Assembly (NCBI GenBank): GCA_039806955.1
Contig: JBDHQI010000008.1
Coordinates: 62,001-126,000 of the forward strand
DNA length: 64,000 nucleotides
Origin: JADLHS01 sp039806955
GTDB lineage: Bacteria; Verrucomicrobiota; Verrucomicrobiia; Limisphaerales; JADLHS01
Direction: 5' to 3'
In this document: positions 1 to 7,840 of the stretch, piece after piece
Layout: each line of letters starts with the position of its first letter
How positions within the stretch are numbered: position 1 is the first letter of the stretch
Made by a program: the position numbers and the translations under genes
Notes under the pieces: model-generated
Databases searched by the model: none
What the model was told of the DNA's origin: nothing
Seen by the model: only the letters and a program-made list of their open reading frames with translations

Positions 1-175
1 CGGCCACCGGATCATAATAGGCCGGAACCTCGGCCCAATCGGAAAAGTCGCCATCAATGGTAATGTGATGAATCGGCTCGGCTGACAGGGTGAAAGCCAG
101 TCCTGCAAGCCAGACCAAACCGGTTTGAAGCAGCCGCCGACGGCACTGCGGCGAAAATAAGCGATAATGTCTCAT
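1..175 (-). CDS. Exported protein, N-terminal fragment (cut by window edge)
   Basis: The first 58 codons of a minus-strand gene start at an ATG at 175 and run off the window. The product begins with a basic stretch, then a hydrophobic segment ending near LAFTLSA, which is a clear signal peptide. The mature part starts HHITIDGDFSDWAEVP, the typical opening of CBM9-like/sugar-binding domains in exported verrucomicrobial proteins. The rest lies outside the window, so no function can be assigned beyond an exported, possibly carbohydrate-binding protein. Confidence 0.6.
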   Translation of the reverse strand, partial: MRHYRLFSPQCRRRLLQTGLVWLAGLAFTLSAEPIHHITIDGDFSDWAEVPAYYDPVA

Positions 176-305
176 CTGGTTTTGTGCGGCGAACACCGCG
201 CTTTAATGTCCGGGTTCAATTACTAAATACATTTCTGACCTTATCAGACGCAACCTCCGCCCGGTGCGCTGTCTGCCGCCGTTAACGGGCCATCAGGGGC
301 ACGCT

Positions 306-1304
306 TCACTTGGCTTTGACCGTCCAGCCGGCTTTAACGGTCTGGCTGCCTTCATAGGTGGCGCGACTACGTTCCGCTTGCGCCGCCTGGATCGTGATTT
401 CGCCCACCAGCTTTTCATCGGTGAACACAACATTGCCCTGATCGTCCTTAACGTCTTCGGTGGCAAAAAGATTCAACTTGTCGCCATCCTTGAAGCCTTG
501 TTGAGTGCCGAGTGAAATAATAATGGCTTGATTGCTCGGAGCGGCCAGGACCTTGCCGGGCGTGCTTCGCAACGCGCTCGCCGCCGCGGTGGTGGCGGTC
601 ACTTGCTGGTTGGCGGCGGTCGCCTTCTGCTTGTGCCGACCCGACTCCGGCAGCGACACCGGTTTCACTTCATCAATGATCTGCGCCAAAGCCTTGACGG
701 TTGCCTTGCCCAGCGCGCTCTCCATAAATTCCTTGTTATCGAATCCGATATTGCCGCCGCGCCCGCCCACGTTGACCCCCACGTCAAAGCCCACGCCCTT
801 TTCCGCAGCGGTGGAAGAACCCGTCTTGATGATCTTACGATTCGCCGCGTCCACGAGCCGCCAGTCAATCCGCACGTCCGCCGTGGTTACTTTCGTCCCC
901 AGTTTGCCCAGGCTGCCCGGAACAAACCCGCCCAGTCCGATCTTGGATTCCTTGTTGCCAAACCGGGTGACCTTGGCGGTGAACATGAAATCGGCGGCCG
1001 CGAATCCGCCCTTCTCGACGGCTTCCGAGGCGTCCACCCAACCGTCCTGTCCCATCTTGATCTCGTCCTTCAAAGTTCCCAACTCGCTCGTTTCCAGCAC
1101 CGTAAATTTATTGATCTGACCCAACTCGGTAATGAGCATTTCTGCCAACCCCTGTCCCACCGCCGGTTGCCAATACTGAATACGGGCGACATCGCCGCTG
1201 AACGGCGCAACGATCAAAGCCGGTAAATCGCCTTGAGCGCGCAGCGAGATCGGCAGCGCCAACAAAACTGAACCACCAATAATTGCGAATAGATTTCTTT
1301 TCAT
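306..1304 (-). CDS. CsgG-family exported protein
   Basis: A 332-residue protein with a signal peptide (MKRNLFAIIGG...SLRAQ). An in-frame ATG exists at 1412, but the one at 1304 puts the signal peptide at the N-terminus and is preferred. Residues ~25-220 read like the CsgG/curli-assembly fold: LIVAPFSGD, then a stretch on a multimer or peptidoglycan-linked lipoprotein theme (AEMLITELGQINKFTVLE, TADVRIDWRLVDAANRKII). The last ~90 residues resemble an FlgT-C-like SH3/beta domain. There is no lipobox cysteine, unlike canonical CsgG, and no csgA/B/E/F genes nearby, so a curli pore role is unlikely. It is probably an envelope protein of unknown cargo. Confidence 0.65.
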   Translation of the reverse strand: MKRNLFAIIGGSVLLALPISLRAQGDLPALIVAPFSGDVARIQYWQPAVGQGLAEMLITELGQINKFTVLETSELGTLKDEIKMGQDGWVDASEAVEKGGFAAADFMFTAKVTRFGNKESKIGLGGFVPGSLGKLGTKVTTADVRIDWRLVDAANRKIIKTGSSTAAEKGVGFDVGVNVGGRGGNIGFDNKEFMESALGKATVKALAQIIDEVKPVSLPESGRHKQKATAANQQVTATTAAASALRSTPGKVLAAPSNQAIIISLGTQQGFKDGDKLNLFATEDVKDDQGNVVFTDEKLVGEITIQAAQAERSRATYEGSQTVKAGWTVKAK

Positions 1305-1656
1305 AGAGTCGTTGAGGTTAAAAGTGCGGCTGACGGTTAAGGCCGGTGTCAAATTAAATTCGGTCAGCGCGCCACAGAACATTGGGGCGGCATCTAACAC
1401 TCGCGCGCCCAATTTGACAAGCCATTTTGATTCGCAGCCCGCTACGCATCGTCTGCGTCCTCACTCCTCGGCACGAACCGGCGCGTTTGCCTCAACGCAA
1501 TTGAGCGGCCAATATTTCCGTGACTGAGGCAAAGTGCTTGCTAAAACATCCCACATTATGCCCTCCCTCCAACACCCAACGGCATAGTCATAGCGAATAA
1601 TTCTCCTAATCCCACACCAACCCGCCTGTCCAGCCCTCCTTGTGATGACGTGGCTA
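1305..1656. other. Intergenic stretch upstream of IS5 copy A
   Basis: About 350 bases without a supported gene. It includes the 5' flank of the CsgG-like gene and a ~48-bp segment (1464-1511) resembling the 3' end of hemC. The last two bases (TA, 1655-1656) are the left target duplication of the adjoining IS. I see nothing else in it. Confidence 0.5.
1464..1511 (-). repeat. Short repeat shared with hemC 3' end
   Basis: This segment aligns with 3548-3597, the last codons of hemC and the sequence just after its stop, at roughly 85% identity by eye with a few 1-base indels. On the minus strand both read through an Ala-Ala-Gln-Leu-Arg ending. Because similarity continues past the stop codon, it is either a copied 3' end or a small dispersed repeat that also supplies the hemC tail. 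Confidence 0.45.
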
Positions 1657-2525
1657 GTAGCGGTTTCAAAAAGGTTTTCGATGTAAGTATTTTACTCTGG
1701 CTCCTTTACAGCGGATATGCAATAAGCTGCGGATGCCAAAACCATTCCTGTCGGATGAACAGTGGAAGAAGATCGAACCGTTGCTGCGGCAGTCGTCAGG
1801 ACGCGGACGGCCTTGGGCAGACCATCGCCAAGTGTTGGAAGGCATCCTGTGGGGGCTCAAGACCGGGGCGCGCTGGCGCGACCTGCCGCCGGAATATCCC
1901 AGCCCCAGCTGGCGTCGCTTGCAGTTGTGGGAGGAATCAGACGTCTGGCTGGACGTGTGGCGACAGTTGCTCGCCGAACTGGACGCACGCGGCCAATTGG
2001 ACTGGAACGAGAGTTTTGTGGACGGGAGCTTTGCTCCCGCCAAAAAGGGGGCGCTGGTGTCGGGAAAACCAAGCGGGGCAAGGGCACGAAGTGGATGGTG
2101 GGGGCGACGGCCAAGGTATTCCTTTGGGAAAGCTCCTGGAGTCGGCCGCGCCAGCGGAAGTGAAGTTACTGGCGCGCACGCTGGCCACGGTGCGCGGGCC
2201 GTGGGCCGGACGCGGACGGCCCCGAAGCCGGTTGCGCCGGGTCATCGCCGCCAAAGCTTACGACAGCGACCAGGCGCGGCGGGAACTCAAGCGGCGTGGC
2301 AGCGAGTTGATTTGTCCCCATCGCAAGAATCGCCGGCGTCCGTCGCTCCAGGACGGGCGCAAACTGCGGCGCTATCGCAAACGCTGGAAGGTGAAACGCA
2401 CGTTTGCGTGGTTGGGAAATTACCGCCGACTGGTGGTACGCTATGAACACAAAAGCCAAATGTATTCGGCCTTTTTCCATGTCGCCTGCCTCATCATCAC
2501 GCTTCGGCATTTATGAAACCGCTAC
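1657..2525 (+). mobile_element. IS5-family insertion sequence, copy A (869 bp)
   Basis: The element has perfect 12-bp terminal inverted repeats (GTAGCGGTTTCA at 1657; TGAAACCGCTAC ending at 2525) and a 2-bp TA duplication on both sides (1655-1656, 2526-2527). Copy B at 25587-26446 shares the same ends and nearly the same sequence. The ends, TA target and two-frame DDE transposase fit the IS427-like group of IS5. It sits 8 bp after the stop codon of purU, which it leaves intact. The transposase carries disabling changes (see next entry), so this copy should not move on its own. Confidence 0.9.
1733..2516 (+). pseudogene. IS5-family DDE transposase, copy A (inactivated)
   Basis: OrfA starts MPKPFLSDEQWKKIEPLL and carries the first catalytic Asp in SFVDGS. 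A change of -1 frame at 2040-2050 (AAAAAGGGGG, usable slippery heptamer A-AAG-GGG) leads to GKTKRGKGTKWM, as expected for programmed frameshifting in this group. A second, unexpected -1 shift is then needed: the G run at 2100-2104 has five Gs where copy B has six. The third frame holds AYDSD (second Asp) and the C-terminal RTFAWL motif. The catalytic Glu of that motif is Lys here (KVKRTFAW; copy B has KVERTFAW). The frame lesion and the active-site change both argue that the product is dead. Confidence 0.85.
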
Positions 2526-2532
2526 TAATGCT

Positions 2533-3378
2533 TCAGACTTCTTTTACCACCCCCCAATAAACATCTAGGCGTTTCGTTAGAAACATCTGGATGGCTTTGA
2601 CGAGCACGCGAGCTTCATGGTGCTGGCCGGTCGCAACGATGTCCTTTAACGTCATATCGGAATTCAGATGGAAACTACCTTGAGCAATGATCGGCCCCTG
2701 ATCCAGGTGCATGCTCACAAAATGAGCCGTCACTCCAACAATCTTTACTCCGTATTCGTAGGCTTGGCGGTAGGCTTGTGAACCCGGAAAGCTGGGCAGC
2801 AATGACGGGTGAATATTGATAATCTTGTTCTTATATCTCCACACGAAGTTAGGAGAGAGGATTTTCATAAAACGTGCCAGCACAACGAAATCCACATCAA
2901 ATTTTTCCAGCCATTGCAATGCGCACTTCTCCGCGCGGCTCCGATCCATCCAAGGAATATGTACGAATGGCAGCTTGAACTGCTCCGTCAGTCTCTTCAG
3001 ATCTACCCGATTTCCCATAACCAACACCGGATCCGCCTTTATTCGACCTGAGCGAACTGCCGCCATAATAGCCTGGTAACAATGAGGCTCTCTCGTGACC
3101 ATGATCGCGAAACGTTGACGCCGTCGTAATTCAGCAAAACGTACATTGATTTCCATCCCCAGAGCAGCAGCTAGATGTTTGAAGCCCTTGCAAACCTGGA
3201 TTTCGTCGCACCTTTTTTGCGGCCATGACGCCCGCAGCGTCATGCCGAACTGCCCGCGTGTAACCTTCTCTTCCAGCGCCTCAATGTTGGCGTGTTGCTC
3301 AAATAAAAAGCTGGTTACCCGAGCCACGACGCCGGTTTTGTCGTTCCCAATAACTGTAATGATAGCCGATCGATTCAT
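2533..3378 (-). CDS. purU: Formyltetrahydrofolate deformylase
   Basis: A 281-residue protein that hydrolyses 10-formyl-THF to THF and formate, supplying formate for PurT and balancing one-carbon pools. Residues 1-80 form an ACT regulatory domain (ITVIGNDKTGVVARVTSFL). Residues ~90-281 are the formyl transferase fold with INIHPSLLPSF and HFVSMHLDQGPIIAQ, which hold the family catalytic Asn, His and Asp. Length matches the family (about 280-290). The C-terminus is complete although IS5 copy A ends 8 bp beyond the stop. It is a single-gene unit on the minus strand with a ~190-bp gap to hemC on its 5' side. Confidence 0.93.
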   Translation of the reverse strand: MNRSAIITVIGNDKTGVVARVTSFLFEQHANIEALEEKVTRGQFGMTLRASWPQKRCDEIQVCKGFKHLAAALGMEINVRFAELRRRQRFAIMVTREPHCYQAIMAAVRSGRIKADPVLVMGNRVDLKRLTEQFKLPFVHIPWMDRSRAEKCALQWLEKFDVDFVVLARFMKILSPNFVWRYKNKIINIHPSLLPSFPGSQAYRQAYEYGVKIVGVTAHFVSMHLDQGPIIAQGSFHLNSDMTLKDIVATGQHHEARVLVKAIQMFLTKRLDVYWGVVKEV

Positions 3379-3547
3379 TCGTCGCTTAGATTAAGGTTAT
3401 GCCCACTCATCAACAAGTGTGCATACTTCGAGTAAAGCAGTTGCTGCTGGAGCAGCATCAATCAACTCATCACCAATACCAAAGTTTCCTGGACTGCATT
3501 GGAGCCAGCATTAAAAATTGATTTCAGTATATTGGTTTCCACCCCCG

Positions 3548-3597
3548 CTCCGCGGCACGGACCTGCGACGTTTACCTCAAACGCAATTGAGCGGCCA
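3548..3597 (-). repeat. Short repeat spanning hemC stop, matches 1464-1511
   Basis: This is the second copy of the ~48-bp segment described at 1464-1511. It covers the last nine codons of hemC and about 24 bases downstream. Confidence 0.45.
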
Positions 3598-4549
3598 GCG
3601 CTTCACCCAACGCTGCCGCTTCAGTGAGTGAACGTTGACCCTTCGCTCGCCGGACGGGATCGCTCTGAAGCGAGATGACGCGCATCGCCACCCGCTGATC
3701 CAGCACTTCGGCATAGGCCGCGACGGGACTTTGACAGCCACCGCCCAAGCCGCGCAGAAAAGCGCGTTCGGCTGTAACGGCGTGAAACGTGGGGGCATCA
3801 TTCAGCCCCGCGCATAATTTTTCCAGCTCCGCGTCGCCAGATCGAATCTCAATTCCAATAGCCCCCTGCCCCACGCACGGCAACATTACAGCGAGATCCA
3901 AGACGGTCGCCCGCAAGCCCTCTGGAACCGAATCGCCCAACAGCTTCCCTTCGGGAGTAATCCGAAAACTCAATCGCTCCAATCCCGCCAACGCGAGAAT
4001 GGTGGCGTCTGGTCCTGCCGCTTTGGCCACTTTGCCCAGGCGCGTAGCGACGTTGCCGCGAATCTCGGCAAGTTTCAAATCCGGACGAGCCAGTGACAGT
4101 TGCGCGCGTCGACGGGTGCTGCTGCTGGCCACCGTGGCGCCGGGGCGAAGAAAAGCTAAATCAGTTGGCGCTGCTGCCGTCGGCTCCGGCGCCGCCGAGC
4201 TGGCGCGATAGATCATCACATCCCGCACGTCCGCTCGCGGCGGAGTTGCGCCCAACGCCAATCCGTCGGGCAATTCGGTGGGCAAATCTTTCAAACTGTG
4301 GATGGCCAGATCGGCCTCGCCATTCAACAACGCAACTTCCAGTTCTTTGGTGAATAATCCTTTGGGTAGGCTGGGGTCAGTTTTGCTCAACGACGCGCTT
4401 TGCAATTTATCGCCCGTCGTCTTGATAACCTTTATCTCGAATGCTTGTGCGGGAAATTGCGCGCGGCATTGCGCAAGCACCAGGTGGGTCTGGGCTAAAG
4501 CAAGTGGGCTGCCACGCGTGGCAAGCACGATGGGACGGGCCGCAATCAT
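3572..4549 (-). CDS. hemC: Porphobilinogen deaminase (hydroxymethylbilane synthase)
   Basis: A 325-residue enzyme that joins four porphobilinogens into hydroxymethylbilane in tetrapyrrole synthesis. Visible motifs in order are TRGSPLALAQ, KTTGDK, GLFTKELEVALL, AIHSLKDLPTELP, SSTRRRAQL, EIRGNVATRLGK, PCVGQGAIGIE and LGGGCQSPVAAYAE; the Cys of the last motif holds the dipyrromethane cofactor. An ATG at 4579 is in frame, but the one at 4549 starts directly at the conserved fold and lies one base after the hemA stop, so 4549 is preferred. It is the last gene of the hemX-hemA-hemC block. Confidence 0.93.
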   Translation of the reverse strand: MIAARPIVLATRGSPLALAQTHLVLAQCRAQFPAQAFEIKVIKTTGDKLQSASLSKTDPSLPKGLFTKELEVALLNGEADLAIHSLKDLPTELPDGLALGATPPRADVRDVMIYRASSAAPEPTAAAPTDLAFLRPGATVASSSTRRRAQLSLARPDLKLAEIRGNVATRLGKVAKAAGPDATILALAGLERLSFRITPEGKLLGDSVPEGLRATVLDLAVMLPCVGQGAIGIEIRSGDAELEKLCAGLNDAPTFHAVTAERAFLRGLGGGCQSPVAAYAEVLDQRVAMRVISLQSDPVRRAKGQRSLTEAAALGEALAAQLRLR

Positions 4550-4550
4550 G

Positions 4551-5612
4551 TCAGGTTGAATAGCGCAATTCCGGCGCACTGGTTTGCTGCCCCTGTGGTC
4601 CGGCGGGAGTATTCAGCAGCGCGCCGACTTTTTCGCGAATGATCGCTTCGCAACGAATGACTTCTTCCTTGCGTTGCTCCAGGTAGTCGTTGGCGATGTG
4701 CTGCAAGTCATCCACGTTGTAAAGATAAACATTGTCCATTTGATCCACGAGCGGGTCAATGTCGCGAGGCACGGCAATATCAATCAACAGGAGCGGACGA
4801 TGCCGGCGGCGTTTCATCAGCGGTTCGAGGCGGGCGCGATCGAGAATAAAATGCGGCGCGGACGTGCTGCTAATCGCGATGTCCACATGCTCGAACTCTT
4901 CCATCCAGGCATCGAACCGCACGGCGCGACCGCCCAACTCCGTCGCCAGGGCCGAAGCGCGATCAAACGACCGGCCCGCGACGACGATGCCTTTTGCACC
5001 GCGCGAAACCAACGCGCGCGCGGTTTTTTCACTCGTATCTCCGGCCCCAATCACCAGCACTTCGTGCGCGCGCAGGTGGTTGAAAATTTTCTCCGCCAGT
5101 TCCACCGCCGCCGAGGCGACGGAAATACTCCCGCGCTGAATGTTCGTGGCGGTGCGAATATGTTTGGCAACATGAAAGGCGCGCTGAAAAACTTTGTTCA
5201 ACCGCGCTCCGGTGCAGCCGCTTTGCAGGGCGAGATCGTAGGCTTTTTTGAGCTGCCCAAAAACTTCCGTTTCACCCAGCACCATCGAGTCCAATCCACA
5301 GGCCACCTTGAACAGATGGCAAACGCTTTGCGGTTCGTGCAGCGTGTAAAATTCCTGGGAAGCCAGTGGCGGTTGCGCCTGCGCGGCGCTGAGAAATTGA
5401 ATCAACTTGCCCGCGACCTGGTCGGGCGCGACCGAAGTCACCGCGTAAAGCTCAACCCGATTACAGGTGGAAAGAATGACTCCTTCGTCAGCCAGCCCGG
5501 CGGCGCGTAATTGCCGCAAGACTTCCGGGATGCGCGCGGGCGCAAAGGCAAACCGTTCCCGCAACTCAACGGACGATGTGCGATGATTCAAGCCGGTGAC
5601 GACAATACTCAT
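4551..5612 (-). CDS. hemA: Glutamyl-tRNA reductase, short form
   Basis: This enzyme reduces Glu-tRNA to glutamate-1-semialdehyde, the first step of C5 heme synthesis. The start at 5612 (MSIVVTGLNHRTSSVELRE) is fixed by homology and by an ATGA overlap with the stop of the upstream hemX gene. The catalytic Cys is in STCNRVELYAV near residue 50, and an NADPH fold follows (VLVIGAGDTSEKTARAL). At 353 residues it is about 65 residues shorter than the usual ~420: it ends soon after EEVIRCEAIIREKVGALL, so most of the C-terminal dimerisation domain is missing. Short forms are known in related phyla such as Chlamydiae, so it is probably functional. Confidence 0.92.
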   Translation of the reverse strand: MSIVVTGLNHRTSSVELRERFAFAPARIPEVLRQLRAAGLADEGVILSTCNRVELYAVTSVAPDQVAGKLIQFLSAAQAQPPLASQEFYTLHEPQSVCHLFKVACGLDSMVLGETEVFGQLKKAYDLALQSGCTGARLNKVFQRAFHVAKHIRTATNIQRGSISVASAAVELAEKIFNHLRAHEVLVIGAGDTSEKTARALVSRGAKGIVVAGRSFDRASALATELGGRAVRFDAWMEEFEHVDIAISSTSAPHFILDRARLEPLMKRRRHRPLLLIDIAVPRDIDPLVDQMDNVYLYNVDDLQHIANDYLEQRKEEVIRCEAIIREKVGALLNTPAGPQGQQTSAPELRYST

Positions 5613-6445
5613 GGTTGATGATGCAAAGCTGACAATAAATTCACGCCCCAAAAAGTCAGCGCCAGAAAACCGAACGTGCCGATCAAACCGTAGGCGAAGC
5701 GGCGCCCGGTAAATCGCGAACGCTTGCGTCCCACCAGCAAAACCGCGTAGAGCAACCAGAGCGCGGCCGACCACATGACTTTCGCGTCTTTCCAATAACT
5801 GAGGCCCTCTGGACGCGGCAACAAGTCGCCCGTCGCCAACCCAATCGTCAACAGGATAAAACCTCCGAGTGTCACCCGAAAGGCCACGGTGTCCAATCGC
5901 TCAATCGGCGGGAACAGAGAAAATATCGCCTTTGCTTTTTCAAACTTCAGATTGCGATATTGTGTGAGAAACATCGCTGCCGTTGCGGCACTCAAACCGA
6001 AGGCGCCGTAAGCCAGCATGATGGTGGCAGCATGCAAGCTCTGCAAACCGCCGACAAATTCCAATCGCTGACTCGGGGGAGGGTCCAGCGAGGGCATCAA
6101 GGCGAAAACGCCCAGGCCAAACAACAGCGGCGATGCAAAAGCTCCCAAATAACGCAGCCGGGGCCTTGCCCCCAACAACAAGTAGGACAGCGTGGTGGTC
6201 CACATGAAGAAAACCGTGGCTTCGTAAAGGTTATGCACCGGACATTGTTGGAGCGAAATGCCCCGCTTAAGCATTCCGATGGTATGCAAACCAAAGGCGA
6301 CCAGCAAAATGCGGTAGTTCACCCGGTCATCATTGCGAAAGCCTTTACGCCATAAGAACACTGAATAAACCATGCTCACCCCATAAACCAGCACCGCCAA
6401 TAAAAAGAAGTGCCGATCTGAGTTCGTGCCGGTAAACCAATCCAC
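5609..6445 (-). CDS. CcsA/HemX-type membrane protein
   Basis: An integral membrane protein with about eight hydrophobic helices, 278 residues from the GTG at 6445 (VDWFTGTNSDRHFFLL). An ATG at 6622 would add ~60 non-conserved residues, so the GTG is preferred. The family signature is a set of His/Trp positions around QSLHAATIMLAYGAFGLSA and the late SYWKDAKVMWS segment of CcmC/CcsA/HemX proteins, which handle heme at the cytoplasmic membrane or regulate HemA levels. Its stop overlaps the hemA ATG (ATGA), consistent with a HemX role. The exact role, heme delivery for cytochrome c or HemA control, cannot be told from sequence. Confidence 0.78.
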   Translation of the reverse strand: MDWFTGTNSDRHFFLLAVLVYGVSMVYSVFLWRKGFRNDDRVNYRILLVAFGLHTIGMLKRGISLQQCPVHNLYEATVFFMWTTTLSYLLLGARPRLRYLGAFASPLLFGLGVFALMPSLDPPPSQRLEFVGGLQSLHAATIMLAYGAFGLSAATAAMFLTQYRNLKFEKAKAIFSLFPPIERLDTVAFRVTLGGFILLTIGLATGDLLPRPEGLSYWKDAKVMWSAALWLLYAVLLVGRKRSRFTGRRFAYGLIGTFGFLALTFWGVNLLSALHHQP

Positions 6446-6622
6446 GTGTTCATAGTAAACGGCGCCATTTGCGGAGCAAGAATCAAGTAGTGGTCTTCCG
6501 CGACCGCTCCGCCAAAACTTCCCCTTGCTGAAATGGCGCAAGTTGTTGAAGCTGTGCCTTCGAAACGGTGATTCAGATGCTCTCGATTGGGATGATTCCG
6601 TGAGCAGCAAAACAACCAGCAC

Positions 6623-6943
6623 ATGAACGAACCCAGTGTCGGCAAGGAGAATTTAGGCGCTGTACTGGGCGCCGTACTGGGCGCTTTTGGCGGCCTGATC
6701 GCCATCGCTATCCCCTACGCCATCCTGACGCGTAATTTTCAAAATCTTTCCGTCGCCCGTAATTTTGGTCTGATCAGCTTCATCATCTGCACGCCCTTCG
6801 GCTGGTTCGCGGGAGGTTACCTGAGTCATCTGCTAAACAAAGTCCTGCCCCCCAAACCGGCCAACATCTTGGGCGGCATAATCGGCGGGCTGCTGCCCGT
6901 CACCGGTGTGGCGCTCTACGGCTGGTATCTCACCACGCGCTGA
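6623..6943 (+). CDS. Small membrane protein of unknown function
   Basis: A 106-residue protein with three predicted membrane segments: residues ~12-35 (GAVLGAVLGAFGGLIAIAIP), ~48-67 and ~82-103. Gly-rich small-xxx-small patterns suggest tight helix packing. The start faces the 5' region of hemX, so the two genes are divergent. I do not recognise the family; it could be a small envelope scaffold or transporter accessory protein. Confidence 0.6.
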   Translation: MNEPSVGKENLGAVLGAVLGAFGGLIAIAIPYAILTRNFQNLSVARNFGLISFIICTPFGWFAGGYLSHLLNKVLPPKPANILGGIIGGLLPVTGVALYGWYLTTR

Positions 6944-7017
6944 GTTTTTTCCACGACTCACGGTCGTGATGAATTCAAATTTGTGTCCCCACAGATTTTT
7001 GTTAGCCTTTACACGAC

Positions 7018-7812
7018 ATGACCTCTCGTTTGAAAGATAAATGGATTCTCATCACCGGCGCCTCCAGCGGCTTTGGGGCGGCGGCGGCACAAGCCTTTGC
7101 CGGAACCGGCGCGCGGCTGCTGCTCGGCGCGCGCCGAATCGAGCGTTTGGAACAAGTCGCCGCTGAAGCCCAACGCGCCGGGGCCGCCAGCGCGCACCAT
7201 CATTTTTTGGATGTCAGCCAAGCCTCCAGCGTCGAACAGTTTGCCGCCTGGGCCAAAGAAACCATCCAAATGGCGGGCGATCCAAAAAATCTGCACGTGC
7301 TCATCAACAACGCCGGCGGCGCGTTGGGGCTCGATAGCGTGGCGCAAGGCTTGGACGCCGACTGGGAGACGATGCTGCAAACCAACGTACTCGGAGTATT
7401 GCGCATGACGCGAGCGATGTTGCCGCTGCTGCCGCATCATACCGGCGCGAGCATTCTCAATATCGGCTCCTACGCCGGACACGCCGCGTATGAAGGTGGC
7501 TCGGCCTATTGCGCCGCCAAAGCGGGTGAGCTCCAGTTGACCCGCGTGCTGCGCCTTGAATTGAACGGCACCGGCATCCGGGTCAGCTCCATTGATCCGG
7601 GTCTGGCGCTAACGGAATTTTCCCTGGTGCGATTCAAAGGTGACGCCGCTCGCGCGGATCAGGTTTATGCGGGAACGGAACCATTGACCGCCACGGATAT
7701 TGCGGAAATCATGGTCTGGGTAGCGAGCCGACCGCCACACGTCAGCATTGACGAACTCTTGGTCAAGCCCACCGATCAGGCCGCCACGCACAAAGTGCAT
7801 CGGCGCCGCTGA
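7018..7812 (+). CDS. Short-chain dehydrogenase/reductase (YdfG-like)
   Basis: A 264-residue Rossmann enzyme of the classical SDR family. It shows the cofactor motif GASSGFG (residues 12-18), an Arg-rich second strand (LGARRIERLEQ) suggesting NADP(H), the NNAGG structural motif near residue 97, the catalytic Ser in GSYAGHAAYEGG and the Tyr/Lys pair in YCAAKAGELQ. It most resembles YdfG/serine 3-dehydrogenase-type enzymes that oxidise 3-hydroxy acids or reduce malonic semialdehyde, but the substrate cannot be assigned. It is convergent with the DUF4838-type gene, 28 bp apart. Confidence 0.85.
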   Translation: MTSRLKDKWILITGASSGFGAAAAQAFAGTGARLLLGARRIERLEQVAAEAQRAGAASAHHHFLDVSQASSVEQFAAWAKETIQMAGDPKNLHVLINNAGGALGLDSVAQGLDADWETMLQTNVLGVLRMTRAMLPLLPHHTGASILNIGSYAGHAAYEGGSAYCAAKAGELQLTRVLRLELNGTGIRVSSIDPGLALTEFSLVRFKGDAARADQVYAGTEPLTATDIAEIMVWVASRPPHVSIDELLVKPTDQAATHKVHRRR

Positions 7813-7840
7813 ACGCGATTCGCGTGACCACCGGCAATCG

